A stretch of 64,000 nt of DNA from DATKQY01 sp035532475 (GTDB taxonomy: Bacteria; Actinomycetota; Acidimicrobiia; Acidimicrobiales; Bog-793): NCBI GenBank assembly GCA_035532475.1, contig DATKQY010000015.1, positions 9,106 to 73,105 of the forward strand. Direction: 5' to 3'. This document shows, piece after piece, positions 25,913-35,099 of the stretch (its first letter is position 1; every line of letters starts with the position of its first letter). Under the pieces are notes generated by a model. It had not been told where the DNA came from, did no database searches, and was given only the letters and a program-made list of their open reading frames with translations. The translations under genes and the position numbers were made by a program.

Positions 25913-26019
25913 GACCGGAGCCCAGCGTCCCGCTAGCCGTCGAGATCAGACGTCATCGCGATCGAATCGGCGTCCACGGTCGGGTTCCGGCGCGTCGAGG
26001 GTCTGATCTGGTGCAGCAG

Positions 26020-26640
26020 TCACCGCCGGCCGGGCAGCGATTCGCTGCGGCGCCGGTGCGGAGACGTCGCCTCGGACGGTCGCGCCCCGTCGACGACCGA
26101 CCCGGTGCCGTTTGAACGCACCCTCGCTCGCGCGCCGGCGCCGGCGCCTTTCGAGATACCCTGAGGCGATGGGGCCGTCCTCGGCTCGCGCACGTCGAGG
26201 TCCGCTCCCCGGTCGAGCCCGGTCGTCGAGCCATTCCCGCCGGAATCCGCCGTCGGGATGCGCGGGGTTCGGTGATCCCCGGTCAGGACCAGCACGTGAC
26301 GGATGGTCGTCGCCAGCCACATCGCCACCACCGCCGCCATGAAGGCCGCGAGCACGCCCGCGTTCGTGGTCACGAACGCCGCAAGACCGAGACCGAGCGT
26401 CGAGAGCCCGCCGATGAGGGCGACCGGGAGAAAGATCCCGGGACCGAACGGCCCGCGTCCCCCGATTGCGCAGGCGAGGAGCCCGAGCACCAGCCCGGCG
26501 CCCGCCATCGCCTCGACGTCCTCGACGAACGGCACGCTGCCCCGCGCGAGGTAGCCGATGTACGGCGCGATGATCGCGACGACGAGTGCTGAGGCGATCG
26601 TGTCCCGGGCCACCCACCGCCGCTTCTCCGCTGCACGCAT
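26020..26640 (-). CDS. Predicted membrane protein, unknown function
   Basis: 206-residue protein with four predicted helices in the N-terminal 130 residues: IASALVVAIIAPYIGYLA, MAGAGLVLGLLACAIGG, GIFLPVALIGGLSTLGLGLAAF and VLAAFMAAVVAMWLATTI. A basic, low-complexity C-terminal tail of about 75 residues is probably cytoplasmic. I recognise no family. Start at ATG 26640, preceded by GGGAGGTG; the longer in-frame start at 26739 has no ribosome site. It lies 107 bp upstream of terC on the same strand and might be co-transcribed. Confidence 0.8.
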   Translation of the reverse strand: MRAAEKRRWVARDTIASALVVAIIAPYIGYLARGSVPFVEDVEAMAGAGLVLGLLACAIGGRGPFGPGIFLPVALIGGLSTLGLGLAAFVTTNAGVLAAFMAAVVAMWLATTIRHVLVLTGDHRTPRIPTADSGGNGSTTGLDRGADLDVREPRTAPSPQGISKGAGAGARARVRSNGTGSVVDGARPSEATSPHRRRSESLPGRR

Positions 26641-27187
26641 GCTGACACCTCCCGAGTCAGCCCAACCGCTGCCATCATCACGTGGCCCGGCCCGGCTCGG
26701 TAGGGCCGATGGACCATTGGGCCGTCGTCCGCCAAGCACCGGACCTCGCGGCGAGGGCGCACGGCCTCGGGCATCGGGGGGACGGCCACGCGACGTGGCC
26801 CGAGCCGCTGTGACCTAAGCCACTACCAGGACCGGTCGACCGGCGGCGAGGGTAGTCTCGGCGGCGTTCCGGCCGGCCGGGCTCGGCCCGGGCGCAGTCT
26901 CTAAGGGTCCGACGTACCGACGAGTCAGGGGTGAGGGCGCGATGGGTCCCGCGAAGACCGGTCTCGTGCTCGTTCCACCGTTGTCCTCATGGCGTTGTCG
27001 GCGGTCACCGCGGTGGTGCCCGTCTTGGCGAGCGTCCGTCGCCCCTGACGACCTTCCGGCGTGGTGACGCGATGGCGTGGACGGAGCCACCGGACGCGCG
27101 TGCCCCCGGAAACAGGGAGTGGGTGGTAGTGCCCGACGGTGTGCCTCGATGCGCGCCGCGGCCGTCTTGCCGGCCAGCGCGCGGGCG
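26641..27187. other. Non-coding interval between divergent genes
   Basis: 547 bases between the start of a membrane-protein gene and the start of the P-type ATPase. I see no coding region with family support. A 310-codon open frame on the minus strand (26815-27744) is Ser/Thr/Arg-rich, overlaps the ATPase and looks like a shadow. The interval should carry both promoters, but I cannot point to convincing boxes. Confidence 0.5.
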
Positions 27188-29539
27188 ATGACGGTCTCCG
27201 CCGGACTGCCCCCCGAGCTCGCCGGCCTCGACGCCGAGGCGGTACGAGAGCGCGTCGAGTCGGGGCGGGCCAATGCGGTCGCGTCGCGCCCGAGCAGGTC
27301 GCTGGCGCAGATCCTGCGCTCGAACCTCTTCACTCGCTTCAACGCCATCCTCGGAGGGCTGCTCGTGGTCGTGGCCGTCGTCGGGCCACCCCAGGACGGC
27401 CTGTTCGGCGTCGTGCTCGTCGTGAACGCGGCGATCGGCATCGTGCAGGAGGTGCGGGCGAAGCGGGCGCTCGACCGCCTGGCAGTGCTCAGCGCGCCGG
27501 TCGCCCATATCGTGCGGGCGGGGGTGACCGGAGACCACCCGATGGCCGACGTCGTGGAGGACGACGTGATCGAGCTGCGCCCCGGCGACCAGGTGGTCGC
27601 TGACGGGATCGTGCTCGCGGGCAACGGCCTGCAGCTCGACGAGTCGCTGCTCTCGGGCGAGGCCGCCGCCGTCGACAAGTCGCCCGACGACGAGGTGCTC
27701 TCCGGGAGCATCGTCGTGAGCGGATCGGGCTTCGCCCGGGTCACGCGTGTCGGAGAGGCCGCCTACGCGCAGCGGCTCCAGCTCGAGGCGAAGCAGTTCG
27801 CCAAGGTCTACTCCGAGCTCCAGCAGGGAACCAACCGGATCTTGCAGTTGATCAGCTGGATCCTCGTCCCGGCGGCAGCGGTGCTGGCGACGAGCCAGCT
27901 GCTCCGCTCGCACGTCGCGTCGAACGAGGCGTTGCGCGGGACGGTCGCGGGCGTCGGCGCGATGGTGCCCGAAGGGCTCGTCCTCCTGACGACCATCGCG
28001 TTCGCGCTCGGCGCCCTGCGGCTGGCGGGCCGCAGGGTGCTCGTCCAGTCCCTGCCGGCGATCGAAGGACTGGCACGGGTGGACGTCGTGTGCGTCGACA
28101 AGACCGGCACGCTCACCATGCCGGGGATGACGCTCGAGCGCGTCGTCGCGCTCGACGGAGCCCCCGAGGATCCGCTCGGAGCGCTCGCCGCGGCGGACCC
28201 GGCGCCGAACGCGACGATGCGGGCGATCGCGGCCGCATGTCCTCCGGCCCCGGGCTGGCGTCCGGTCGCCGCGGTGCCGTTCTCCTCGGACCGAAAGTGG
28301 AGCGCCACGCAGTTCGACGGGCGCGGCACCTGGGTCCTCGGCGCGCCCGACGTGCTCTTCGGCGACCAGCGTGATCCAGCTCTTGCGGACGCCCTCGGCG
28401 CCGAGGGCACCGCCGCAGGCAGCCGGGTCCTGGTGCTCGCCCGGTCGCCGGCGGATGTCGACGGGGTGGGCGTCCCCGCCGGTCTGCGGGCTGTCGGGCT
28501 CGTCGTGCTCAACGAGCGGCTCCGACCCGACGCGGCGGCGACCGTTCGCTACCTCCTCGACCAGGGCGTCTCGCTGAAGGTGATCTCGGGAGACGACCCC
28601 GAGACCGTGAAGGTCGTGGCCGAACGGGTCGGCGTGCCCGTGGTGGGCGAGGCGTGCGACGCTCGTGCGCTTCCCGAAGACCCGGCCGGCTTTGCCGAGG
28701 CCGTCCAGGGGGCCAACGTCTTCGGGAGGGTGCGGCCCGGGCAGAAGCGCGACATCGTGGAGGCGCTCCAGTCGCTCGGCCACGTGGTCGCGATGACCGG
28801 CGACGGCGTGAACGACGTCCCTGCGCTGAAGCGGGCCGACGTCGGCATCGCCATGGGGTCGGGCAGCCAGGCGAGCCGTTCTGTGGCCAACATCGTCCTC
28901 TTGGACAGCGCCTTCGCCGCCGTCCCGCCGATCCTCGCCGAGGGGCGCCGAGTGATCGCCAATATCGAACGTGTCGCCAACCTGTTCGTCACGAAGACCG
29001 TCTACGCGACGTTGCTGGCGGTGGTCGTCGGGATCCTGGCCGTGCCCTACCCGTTCTACCCGAGACAGTTCACCGTGGTGAGCTCGCTCACGATCGGCAT
29101 CCCCGGCTTCTTCCTCGCCCTTGCGCCCGGCGCGCCGCGGGCCGAGGGGCACTTTCTGCGGAGGATCATGCGCTTTGCGATCCCCGCCGGGACGGGCGCG
29201 GCCGTGGCGACGCTCGCCGCCTACAGCATTGCGCGGTGGCCTCAGCACGCCAGCACGCCCGCGGCGAAGATGGCGGCGACGGCGGCGCTGTTCGCGATCG
29301 CGGTGCTCGTGCTCGCCCTGCTCGCGAGACCCCTCGACCCCTGGCGGCTCGCGCTCGTCGTGACCATGGCGGGCCTCGGGGTCCTCGCGACCGTGGTGCC
29401 GCTGTCGAGACGCATCTTCGCCTTCTCGATCCCCCCGCTCTCACTCCTGGTCACCGTGGCGCTCGTCGTCGTACCGGTCGCCGTCGTCCTGCTCGTGCTG
29501 CTCTGGAGGCCGAGCAAGGCAGTCCGTTCGCGCCGATGA
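27188..29539 (+). CDS. P-type cation ATPase, CtpE-like
   Basis: 783-residue membrane pump. Motifs: actuator loop DESLLSGEAAAVDK, membrane motif GAMVPEGLVLLTTIAFALG, phosphorylated Asp in CVDKTGTLTMPG, GDGVNDVPALKRADVGIAMGSGSQAS hinge, and ten or so helices with the C-terminal group PYPFYPRQFTVVSSLTIG. The Pro-Glu-Gly motif and overall layout resemble M. tuberculosis CtpE, a calcium-importing P-type ATPase; the specificity here is inferred. ATG 27188 was chosen because it places the N-terminal PELAGLDAEAVRERVESGRA segment at the usual position; in-frame starts reach back to 27077. A strong hairpin follows the stop. Confidence 0.92.
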   Translation: MTVSAGLPPELAGLDAEAVRERVESGRANAVASRPSRSLAQILRSNLFTRFNAILGGLLVVVAVVGPPQDGLFGVVLVVNAAIGIVQEVRAKRALDRLAVLSAPVAHIVRAGVTGDHPMADVVEDDVIELRPGDQVVADGIVLAGNGLQLDESLLSGEAAAVDKSPDDEVLSGSIVVSGSGFARVTRVGEAAYAQRLQLEAKQFAKVYSELQQGTNRILQLISWILVPAAAVLATSQLLRSHVASNEALRGTVAGVGAMVPEGLVLLTTIAFALGALRLAGRRVLVQSLPAIEGLARVDVVCVDKTGTLTMPGMTLERVVALDGAPEDPLGALAAADPAPNATMRAIAAACPPAPGWRPVAAVPFSSDRKWSATQFDGRGTWVLGAPDVLFGDQRDPALADALGAEGTAAGSRVLVLARSPADVDGVGVPAGLRAVGLVVLNERLRPDAAATVRYLLDQGVSLKVISGDDPETVKVVAERVGVPVVGEACDARALPEDPAGFAEAVQGANVFGRVRPGQKRDIVEALQSLGHVVAMTGDGVNDVPALKRADVGIAMGSGSQASRSVANIVLLDSAFAAVPPILAEGRRVIANIERVANLFVTKTVYATLLAVVVGILAVPYPFYPRQFTVVSSLTIGIPGFFLALAPGAPRAEGHFLRRIMRFAIPAGTGAAVATLAAYSIARWPQHASTPAAKMAATAALFAIAVLVLALLARPLDPWRLALVVTMAGLGVLATVVPLSRRIFAFSIPPLSLLVTVALVVVPVAVVLLVLLWRPSKAVRSRR

Positions 29540-29544
29540 GCCCC

Positions 29545-29574
29545 GGGTCCCCGAGCCGTCGCGGTCGGGGACCC
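29545..29574 (+). terminator. Stem-loop terminator after the P-type ATPase
   Basis: Perfect 10-bp arms GGGTCCCCGA and TCGGGGACCC separated by a 10-base loop begin six bases after the stop. There is no T tract, as is common for GC-rich actinobacterial hairpin terminators. Confidence 0.65.
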
Positions 29575-29791
29575 AGCGGCCGAGGCTTCCGGTCGTCCGA
29601 CGTTCGCCGGCCGAGGGCGGTCGCCACCACTCGCCGGGACCTTGGAGGCGCCTGCGTGCGACCCGAGCGCGGCACGGGTCGATGGGCCGACCCGGCGGAG
29701 ACCGCCGAGCGCCGAGTTCGGACGCGGGTGCGGCCGGCCGGCGCCGGGGATCGCGAAGCCCGGCCGGTCACCGGGTAGCGGCGCTCCCGCT

Positions 29792-30703
29792 TCAGCTACC
29801 GGGCAGCCGCTCGCCCGCGACGTGTGTCTCCACGGCGTAGAGGCTCGTGGAGCTCGTCAAGAAGAGCGTCCGGTGCTCCTCTCCGCCCCACGCCAGGTTG
29901 CCGACGGGCTCGGGCACCTCGACGATCCCGGGCAGCCTCGCGTCCGGTGTGATCACCCAGACGCCGCGCGGGCCCGAGCACCACACGTTGCCGAGCTCGT
30001 CGCACTTCATCCCGTCGGGCAGGCCCTTCTCGCCCTCACCTGGTCGAAGCCCCTCGAAGAACACCCGGGGCCTCGAGAGCGACCCGTCCGGCGCCACATC
30101 GAACGCCTTGATGTGGTGGCGGGGCGTGTCGTTCACGTAGAGGACGCGCTCGTCGGGGGAGAAGCACAGCCCGTTCGGCTGGTCGGACTCGTCCTCTGCG
30201 ACCACCAGCTCCAGGGCTCCGCCACCTGGGGGGACGCGGAACACCGGCCGGAACTCAAGGTCGACGTCGCGCTTGCAGCCGATGTAGTTGTTCCAGCGGC
30301 CGACGGACGGGTCGGTGAAGTAGATGCTCCCGTCCGAGCGGACTGCGATGTCGTTCGGGCTGTTCAGGTACTTCCCACCAAAATGGAAGGCGACGATCTC
30401 GCGCTCGCCCTGCGGGCGGAGGCGCACGAGGCAGCTCGTCACCGACTCGCAGACGAGCAGGCTGCCGTCTCGCTCGTAGGCCATGCCGTTGCCCTTGAAC
30501 GTCGGTCGGGCGATCTCCTCCGCGCCGCCCGCCGCGCTCCAGCGCCACCGGGAGTCCGCGGGGATGTCGCTGAAGACGAGGTGGTGCTCGGTGCCGCTCC
30601 ACGCGGGCCCCTCGGTGAAGAGGAAGCCATCGGCGAGCAGCCTCCGGGGTGCCGCGGGGTCGATCAGCTCGTCGAGCCCGGCTGAGGTCGCCGCCTCCGC
30701 CAT
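29792..30703 (-). CDS. SMP-30/gluconolactonase-like lactonase
   Basis: 303-residue six-bladed beta-propeller hydrolase expected to open a lactone ring, with a bound divalent metal. Family blocks are clear: LFTEGPAWSG near the start (metal Glu), KYLNSPNDIAVRSDGSIYFTDP, ESDQPNGLCFSPDERVLYVNDT and GLPDGMKCDELGNVWCSGPRG. Start at ATG 30703, with an AGAGGA ribosome site; the frame upstream to 30934 overlaps the next gene and is not conserved. It is part of a minus-strand trio with a SnoaL-like gene and a second, damaged SMP-30 copy, facing the amidohydrolase-FadD-SDR-MaoC genes. Confidence 0.92.
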   Translation of the reverse strand: MAEAATSAGLDELIDPAAPRRLLADGFLFTEGPAWSGTEHHLVFSDIPADSRWRWSAAGGAEEIARPTFKGNGMAYERDGSLLVCESVTSCLVRLRPQGEREIVAFHFGGKYLNSPNDIAVRSDGSIYFTDPSVGRWNNYIGCKRDVDLEFRPVFRVPPGGGALELVVAEDESDQPNGLCFSPDERVLYVNDTPRHHIKAFDVAPDGSLSRPRVFFEGLRPGEGEKGLPDGMKCDELGNVWCSGPRGVWVITPDARLPGIVEVPEPVGNLAWGGEEHRTLFLTSSTSLYAVETHVAGERLPGS

Positions 30704-30755
30704 CGTGGTCCTCTCGATCTCGCAGGTGTCCGAGGCGCGGCTGCGGCGCTTCGCG

Positions 30756-31202
30756 TCAGGGCAGCGGCGAGCGGGCCGGGCGCATGTCGGTCGCCGCATC
30801 ACGGTGCAGGAAGCGCCAGCGGCCGTCCTCCCTGATGAGCGTGTCCTCGTAGTGACCGACGAGTGCGAGCTGGGGCTTCGTGTCGTCGTCGCCGAGCAGG
30901 AAGACCCAGGTGACCCGTCCCGTGGCGCGGTCACCGTCGAGATGGATGATCGGGTTCGCCACGATGTGGGCGCTCGGACGGCCGCTCCCGCGCCCGATCG
31001 CCCGCTCGAGCATCGCCTCGATCTCGGCCGGCCCCTTCGCGTCGCCGATGCCGCCGTGCCACTCGCCGTTGCGAGCGAACAGCTGCGAGTAGCTGGCGAA
31101 GTCCTTCTGATCCAGGTAGTAGCCGTAGTCGACGAACAGCTGTCGGATCTCCTCGAGGTCCTCCAGGCGGCGCAGGCGCTGCTCGGTCGTCTCGTCTGCC
31201 AT
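30756..31202 (-). CDS. SnoaL-like (NTF2-fold) protein
   Basis: 148-residue protein of the SnoaL_4/nuclear transport factor 2 fold. It has a long N-terminal helix (LRRLEDLEEIRQLFVDYGYYLDQ), DFASYSQLFARNGEW, PSAHIVANPIIHLDGDRATGRV and ALVGHYEDTLIREDGRWRFLHR. Members are isomerases, hydroxylases or dehydratases on polyketide, steroid or aromatic ring substrates. Start ATG 31202 with AAAGGGG upstream. It sits 52 bp upstream of the intact SMP-30 gene and 47 bp downstream of the damaged one, suggesting one transcript for a single catabolic pathway. Confidence 0.9.
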   Translation of the reverse strand: MADETTEQRLRRLEDLEEIRQLFVDYGYYLDQKDFASYSQLFARNGEWHGGIGDAKGPAEIEAMLERAIGRGSGRPSAHIVANPIIHLDGDRATGRVTWVFLLGDDDTKPQLALVGHYEDTLIREDGRWRFLHRDAATDMRPARSPLP

Positions 31203-31249
31203 GACGATCCCCTTTCCTCGGTGGTGGCCGCCGATGATCGGCCGTACGG

Positions 31250-32162
31250 CTAGTGGCAGGGCGGGGTGGCGCCGGCCACCGCGGTCTCGACGACGTACAG
31301 GCTCGTCGAGCACGTGAGGAACAGCGAGCGCAGCCGAGGGCCGCCCCACGCCAGGTTGCCCGTGTTCTCCGGCGTGGGGAGCACGCCGAGCAGCTCGCCC
31401 GCCGGGTCGAGCACCCACACCCCGCCCGGTCCGGTGCACCAGACGTTGCCCCGCTCATCGCACTCCATCCCGTCGGGGGCGCCGCTCGCGCCGTCACCGG
31501 AGCCGATCGAGGCGCGAAAGACCCGCTCGCGAGAGAGCGAACCTCTCGGGCCGACGTCGAAGACCTTGATGTGGGCGCGGGGCGAGTCGTTGACGTAGAG
31601 CAGCCGCTCGTCGGGCGAGAAGCACAGGCCGTTCGGCTGCTCGAACTCGTCCTCCGCGATGACGAGCTCGAGCTCGCCGCCGCCGGGCGGGACGCGGAAG
31701 ACACCTTGGAACCCGAGCTCGGCGTCGCGCTTGACGCCTGCCCAGTTGTTCCAGCGGCCGTAGCTCGGATCGGTGAAGTAGATGCTCCCGTCCGAGCGCG
31801 TGACGACGTCGTTCGGGCTGTTCAGATACTTGCCCCGGTAGTGGAATGCGACGAGCTCGCTCCGGCCGTTGTCGCGGAAGCGCACCCACGCAGCTGCTGA
31901 CCGTCTCGCACACGAGCAGGCTGCCGTCCACCTCGAAGGCGAGCCCGTTCCCCTTGAAGCTCGGCCGCATCGTGACCTCGAGGCCGCCGTCCTCGCTCCA
32001 GCGCCAGCGGGAGTCGCCCGGGATGTCGCTGAAGGCGAGGTAGCCGGCCCGGGCGTTCCACGCCGGCCCCTCGCTGAACAGGAAGCCGTTCCCGAGGAGC
32101 TTCAGCGGCGCGTCCGGATCGACCAGCTCAGCCAGCCCGAGCGGGCCGGCCTGCGCCGTCAT
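31250..32162 (-). pseudogene. Second SMP-30 lactonase, broken by a one-base frameshift
   Basis: A close paralogue of the lactonase at 29792-30703. The N-terminal third (32162 to about 31888) reads normally through GNGLAFEVDGSLLVCETVSSCV; the rest continues in another frame from RFRDNGRSELVAFHYRGKYL to the stop at 31250. Removing one G from the minus-strand GGG (CCC at 31885-31887) restores a continuous protein that aligns with the paralogue (SCVVRFRDNG versus SCLVRLRPQG). All other propeller blocks are intact, so this is a very recent mutation or a sequencing/assembly error; the functional protein would be about 303 residues. Confidence 0.85.
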
Positions 32163-32455
32163 ACCGGCCGACCCCGGAGTGCAGCCGTGAGCATATGAGG
32201 CGATCGTATACGCTATTGCTACACGACGCGACCGGTGCGCCCGAGCCCTCCCCGCGAGCCCTCCCGGCTGTTCGGGGGAGGGCGTGGCCAGGCAGATCGG
32301 CCGCCCCCGGCCGAATTGCGATCGACAGGGCAGCCTCTTACGATCCCGGTGGGCCCCGCTCCCGGAGCGCCGGCGCCGTGGAGCCCGGCTCCGGTCGGGC
32401 GCGGCGGCGGATCATGGAGCACCCGGGTGGAGCGGGGGGAGCGGAGGGCAGGCCG
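32163..32455. promoter_or_regulatory. Divergent control region of the catabolic genes
   Basis: A local AT-rich patch at about 32188-32222 contains the palindromes CATATG (32192-32197) and CGTATACG (32205-32212) and stands out against the GC-rich surroundings. It probably holds promoters/operators for the minus-strand lactonase genes and perhaps the plus-strand amidohydrolase. No regulator gene is adjacent. The remaining bases to 32455 hold nothing recognisable apart from the GGAGGG ribosome site near 32443. Confidence 0.5.
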
Positions 32456-33331
32456 GTGAGCGGCATCGATCTCGATTCGATCGTGGCGATCGACGTGCAC
32501 ACGCACGTCAACGCCTCGGTCCACGGTTCACCCAGGCAGTCGGAGCGCCTGGAGGCGATGGCCAGGTACTTCGGCAGCGAGACGATGGCGGCGACGCTGC
32601 CCGAGCTCGCCTCGTACTACCGGGAACGGAACATGGCGTGCGTCGCCTTCACCCTGGACTCGACGATCGCCACGGGCGAGCCGCCGTTCGCCACGAACGA
32701 GGAGGTCGCGGAGCTCGCGGCCGAGCACGCCGACGTCGTCATCCCCTTCGCATCGGTCGATCCGCACACCTCGCGTGCGGGAGCGAAGCAGGCCCGGCGC
32801 CTCGTCGAGCAGTTCGGGTTCAAGGGCTTCAAGTTCCACCCGAGCGCGCAGGCCTTCTTCCCGAACGACCGCGACGTGTACCCGATCTACGAGGTGATCG
32901 AGGAGTTCCAGCTCCCGGCGATGTTCCACAGCGGGCACACCGGGGTGGGCGCCCGCGAGCGTGGCGGGGGCGGGATCCGGCTCAAGTTCTCCAACCCGAT
33001 GTTCCTCGACGACGTCGCCGTCGACTTCCCGGACATGCCCATCATCCTGGCGCACCCGTCCTTCCCCTGGCAGGACGAGGCGCTGTCGGTGGCGCTGCAC
33101 AAGCCGCTCGTCCACATCGACCTGTCGGGGTGGTCGCCCAAGTACTTCCCGCCGAACCTCGTGCAGCACGCCAACACGCTGCTGAAGGACAAGATGCTGT
33201 TCGGCTCGGACTTCCCGGCCATCACGCCCGACCGGTGGATGGCGGCGTTCGAGCAGATCGACATCCGCCCCGAGGTGCGCCCGCTGATCATGAAGGACAA
33301 CGCGGCCCGCCTGCTCAAGCTCACCAGCTGA
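32456..33331 (+). CDS. Amidohydrolase-2 family metal-dependent hydrolase/decarboxylase
   Basis: 291-residue TIM-barrel enzyme of the ACMSD/2,3-dihydroxybenzoate decarboxylase group. Metal ligands are visible: the HxH in AIDVHTHVN, His in KFHPSAQAF and MFHSGHTG, LAHPSFPW and the barrel-end Asp in LFGSDFPAI. The reaction (C-C hydrolysis or decarboxylation of a ring-derived acid) is inferred from the family. GTG 32456 was chosen because GGAGGG lies eight bases upstream; ATG 32414 and further in-frame codons back to 32195 are alternatives. It heads the plus-strand set with the acyl-CoA ligase, SDR and MaoC genes. Confidence 0.9.
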   Translation: MSGIDLDSIVAIDVHTHVNASVHGSPRQSERLEAMARYFGSETMAATLPELASYYRERNMACVAFTLDSTIATGEPPFATNEEVAELAAEHADVVIPFASVDPHTSRAGAKQARRLVEQFGFKGFKFHPSAQAFFPNDRDVYPIYEVIEEFQLPAMFHSGHTGVGARERGGGGIRLKFSNPMFLDDVAVDFPDMPIILAHPSFPWQDEALSVALHKPLVHIDLSGWSPKYFPPNLVQHANTLLKDKMLFGSDFPAITPDRWMAAFEQIDIRPEVRPLIMKDNAARLLKLTS

Positions 33332-33425
33332 GCCCGGGCCCGCCCGGCGCGACGGAGGCGGGGCGGTGCCGTGGGGGGACGGCGGCGCCCACCCGTTCCC
33401 ACCTGGCGCGAGCCCGAGGAGAGCA

Positions 33426-35099
33426 GTGGACGAGAACATCGCGACGCTGTGGGAGGGCATCGCCGACGCGGTCGGCGATGCGCCCGCGCTCGTCCAGGGC
33501 GAGCGTCGCCGGAGCTGGACCGAGTTCGACCGGCGCGCCGCGCAGCTCGCCTCGGCGCTCGCGGCCAAGGGCGTCGGTCGGGGCTCGCGCGTCGCGATCG
33601 ACCTCTACAACTGCATCGAGTACCTCGAGGTCGTCTACGCCGCGCTGAAGCTGCGGGCGCTGCCGATCAACGTGAACTACCGCTACCGCGAGGCTGAGCT
33701 CACCTACCTGCTCGACGACTGCGAGGCCGAGGCCGTCGTCTTCCACGGATCGCTCGCCGAGCGCCTCGTCGCGGTCGCCCCGGGCCTGAAGCGGCGGCTG
33801 TCGCTCATCGAGGTGCCCGCGGGCGCCGAGCTCGTGCCCGAGGCCGAGGAGTACGAGACCCTGCTGGCGGCGCACGACCCGGCCCCGCGCCTCGAGCGGA
33901 GCGGCCGCGACGAGCTCATCCTCTACACCGGCGGCACGACCGGTCACCCGAAGGGGGTGATCTGGGAGCACGCCGACGTCCTCGGGCCGCCGATCTCGGT
34001 CAACGCGTGGATCTCCTCCGGGCTGGCCGTCCCCGACTCCGCCGCCGGGGTCGCCGAGACCGCACGGCGCCTGTGCGCCGAGGGGACCGCGCCCCGCTCG
34101 CTCCCCGCCGCGCCGCTGATGCACACCACGGCGCTGTTCAAGAGCATGGGCACGCTCCTGCTCGGCGGCTGCGTCGTCTTCTGCACCTCGCGCTCGCTCG
34201 ACGCCGACGAGATCCTCCGGCTCGTCGGCGAGCACCGCGTCGCCGACCTGTCGATCGTCGGGGACGCCTTCGCCCGGCCGATCCTCGACGCGCTCCGGCG
34301 CGCCGAGACCGAAGGTCGCCCCTACGACATCTCGAGCCTGCGGCGGATCGCGAGCGCCGGGGTGATCTGGAGCCCCGAGGTGAAGGTGGGGATCGCGCGC
34401 TTCGGCGAGATCACCTTCACGGACATCCTCGCCTCGACCGAGGGCGGGCCCTACGCGCTGGCGGTCACCCGTCCCGGCGAGGACCCGATGCAGACGATGC
34501 TGCAGCTCACACCCGCCGGCCGGATCCTCGACGAGCACTGGCGCGACGTGGTCCCCGGATCGGGCCAGGCCGGCGTGCTCGCCGCGTCGGGGTCGATGCC
34601 GAAGGGCTACCTGAACGACCCGGAGAAGACCGCCCGGACGTGGCGCGTCATCGACGGCGTGCGTCACATCATCTCGGGCGACATGGCGACGATCGCCGCC
34701 GACGGGACCGTCACCCTGCTCGGCCGGGGGAGCGAGATCGTGAACACCGGCGGCGAGAAGGTCTTCGTCGAGGAGGTCGAGCAGGTCATCCTGACGCATC
34801 CCGCGGTCGACGACGTCATTGTCGTCGGGGTGCCCGACGAGCGCTTCGGGCACCAGGTGAGCGCCCTCGTCTGCCTGAAGCGCGGGGCCAGCGCAACCGA
34901 GCGGGAGATCATCGAGCACGTCGGTGCCGTGCTCGCCGACCACAAACGCCCGCGCCGCGTCCTGTTCGTCGGCGAGGTCCAGCGCAGCCCCTCGGGCAAG
35001 GCCAACCGGACCTGGGCCAAGAGCGTCGCCGCGGCGCCGCCCGCCGGCGCGGGCGGCGCGTCGAGGAACGAGGAACCGGCAGCAGGAGGAACGCAGTGA
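33426..35099 (+). CDS. Acyl-CoA synthetase, FadD19-like
   Basis: 557-residue ANL-superfamily ligase that activates a carboxylic acid to its CoA thioester via an acyl-AMP. Motifs: P-loop LYTGGTTGHPKG (about residues 163-174), TFTDILASTEGG, SGDMATIAADGTVTLLGRG, the hinge/A8 loop and C-terminal KRPRRVLFVGEVQRSPSGKANR with the catalytic Lys. The blocks GDAFARPILDAL and NTGGEKVFVEEVE resemble mycobacterial FadD19, a steroid side-chain CoA ligase; the substrate here is unknown. Start GTG 33426 behind GAGGAG. Its stop overlaps the SDR start by four bases. Confidence 0.92.
   Translation: MDENIATLWEGIADAVGDAPALVQGERRRSWTEFDRRAAQLASALAAKGVGRGSRVAIDLYNCIEYLEVVYAALKLRALPINVNYRYREAELTYLLDDCEAEAVVFHGSLAERLVAVAPGLKRRLSLIEVPAGAELVPEAEEYETLLAAHDPAPRLERSGRDELILYTGGTTGHPKGVIWEHADVLGPPISVNAWISSGLAVPDSAAGVAETARRLCAEGTAPRSLPAAPLMHTTALFKSMGTLLLGGCVVFCTSRSLDADEILRLVGEHRVADLSIVGDAFARPILDALRRAETEGRPYDISSLRRIASAGVIWSPEVKVGIARFGEITFTDILASTEGGPYALAVTRPGEDPMQTMLQLTPAGRILDEHWRDVVPGSGQAGVLAASGSMPKGYLNDPEKTARTWRVIDGVRHIISGDMATIAADGTVTLLGRGSEIVNTGGEKVFVEEVEQVILTHPAVDDVIVVGVPDERFGHQVSALVCLKRGASATEREIIEHVGAVLADHKRPRRVLFVGEVQRSPSGKANRTWAKSVAAAPPAGAGGASRNEEPAAGGTQ

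Noticed and set aside
25913..26019. yybP-ykoY manganese riboswitch upstream of the TerC gene
   Set aside because: None of the conserved loop sequences are present in the 107-bp gap.
26815..27744. A 309-codon minus-strand frame overlapping the P-type ATPase start
   Set aside because: Ser/Thr/Arg-rich without recognisable motifs, and it conflicts with the clear ATPase gene.
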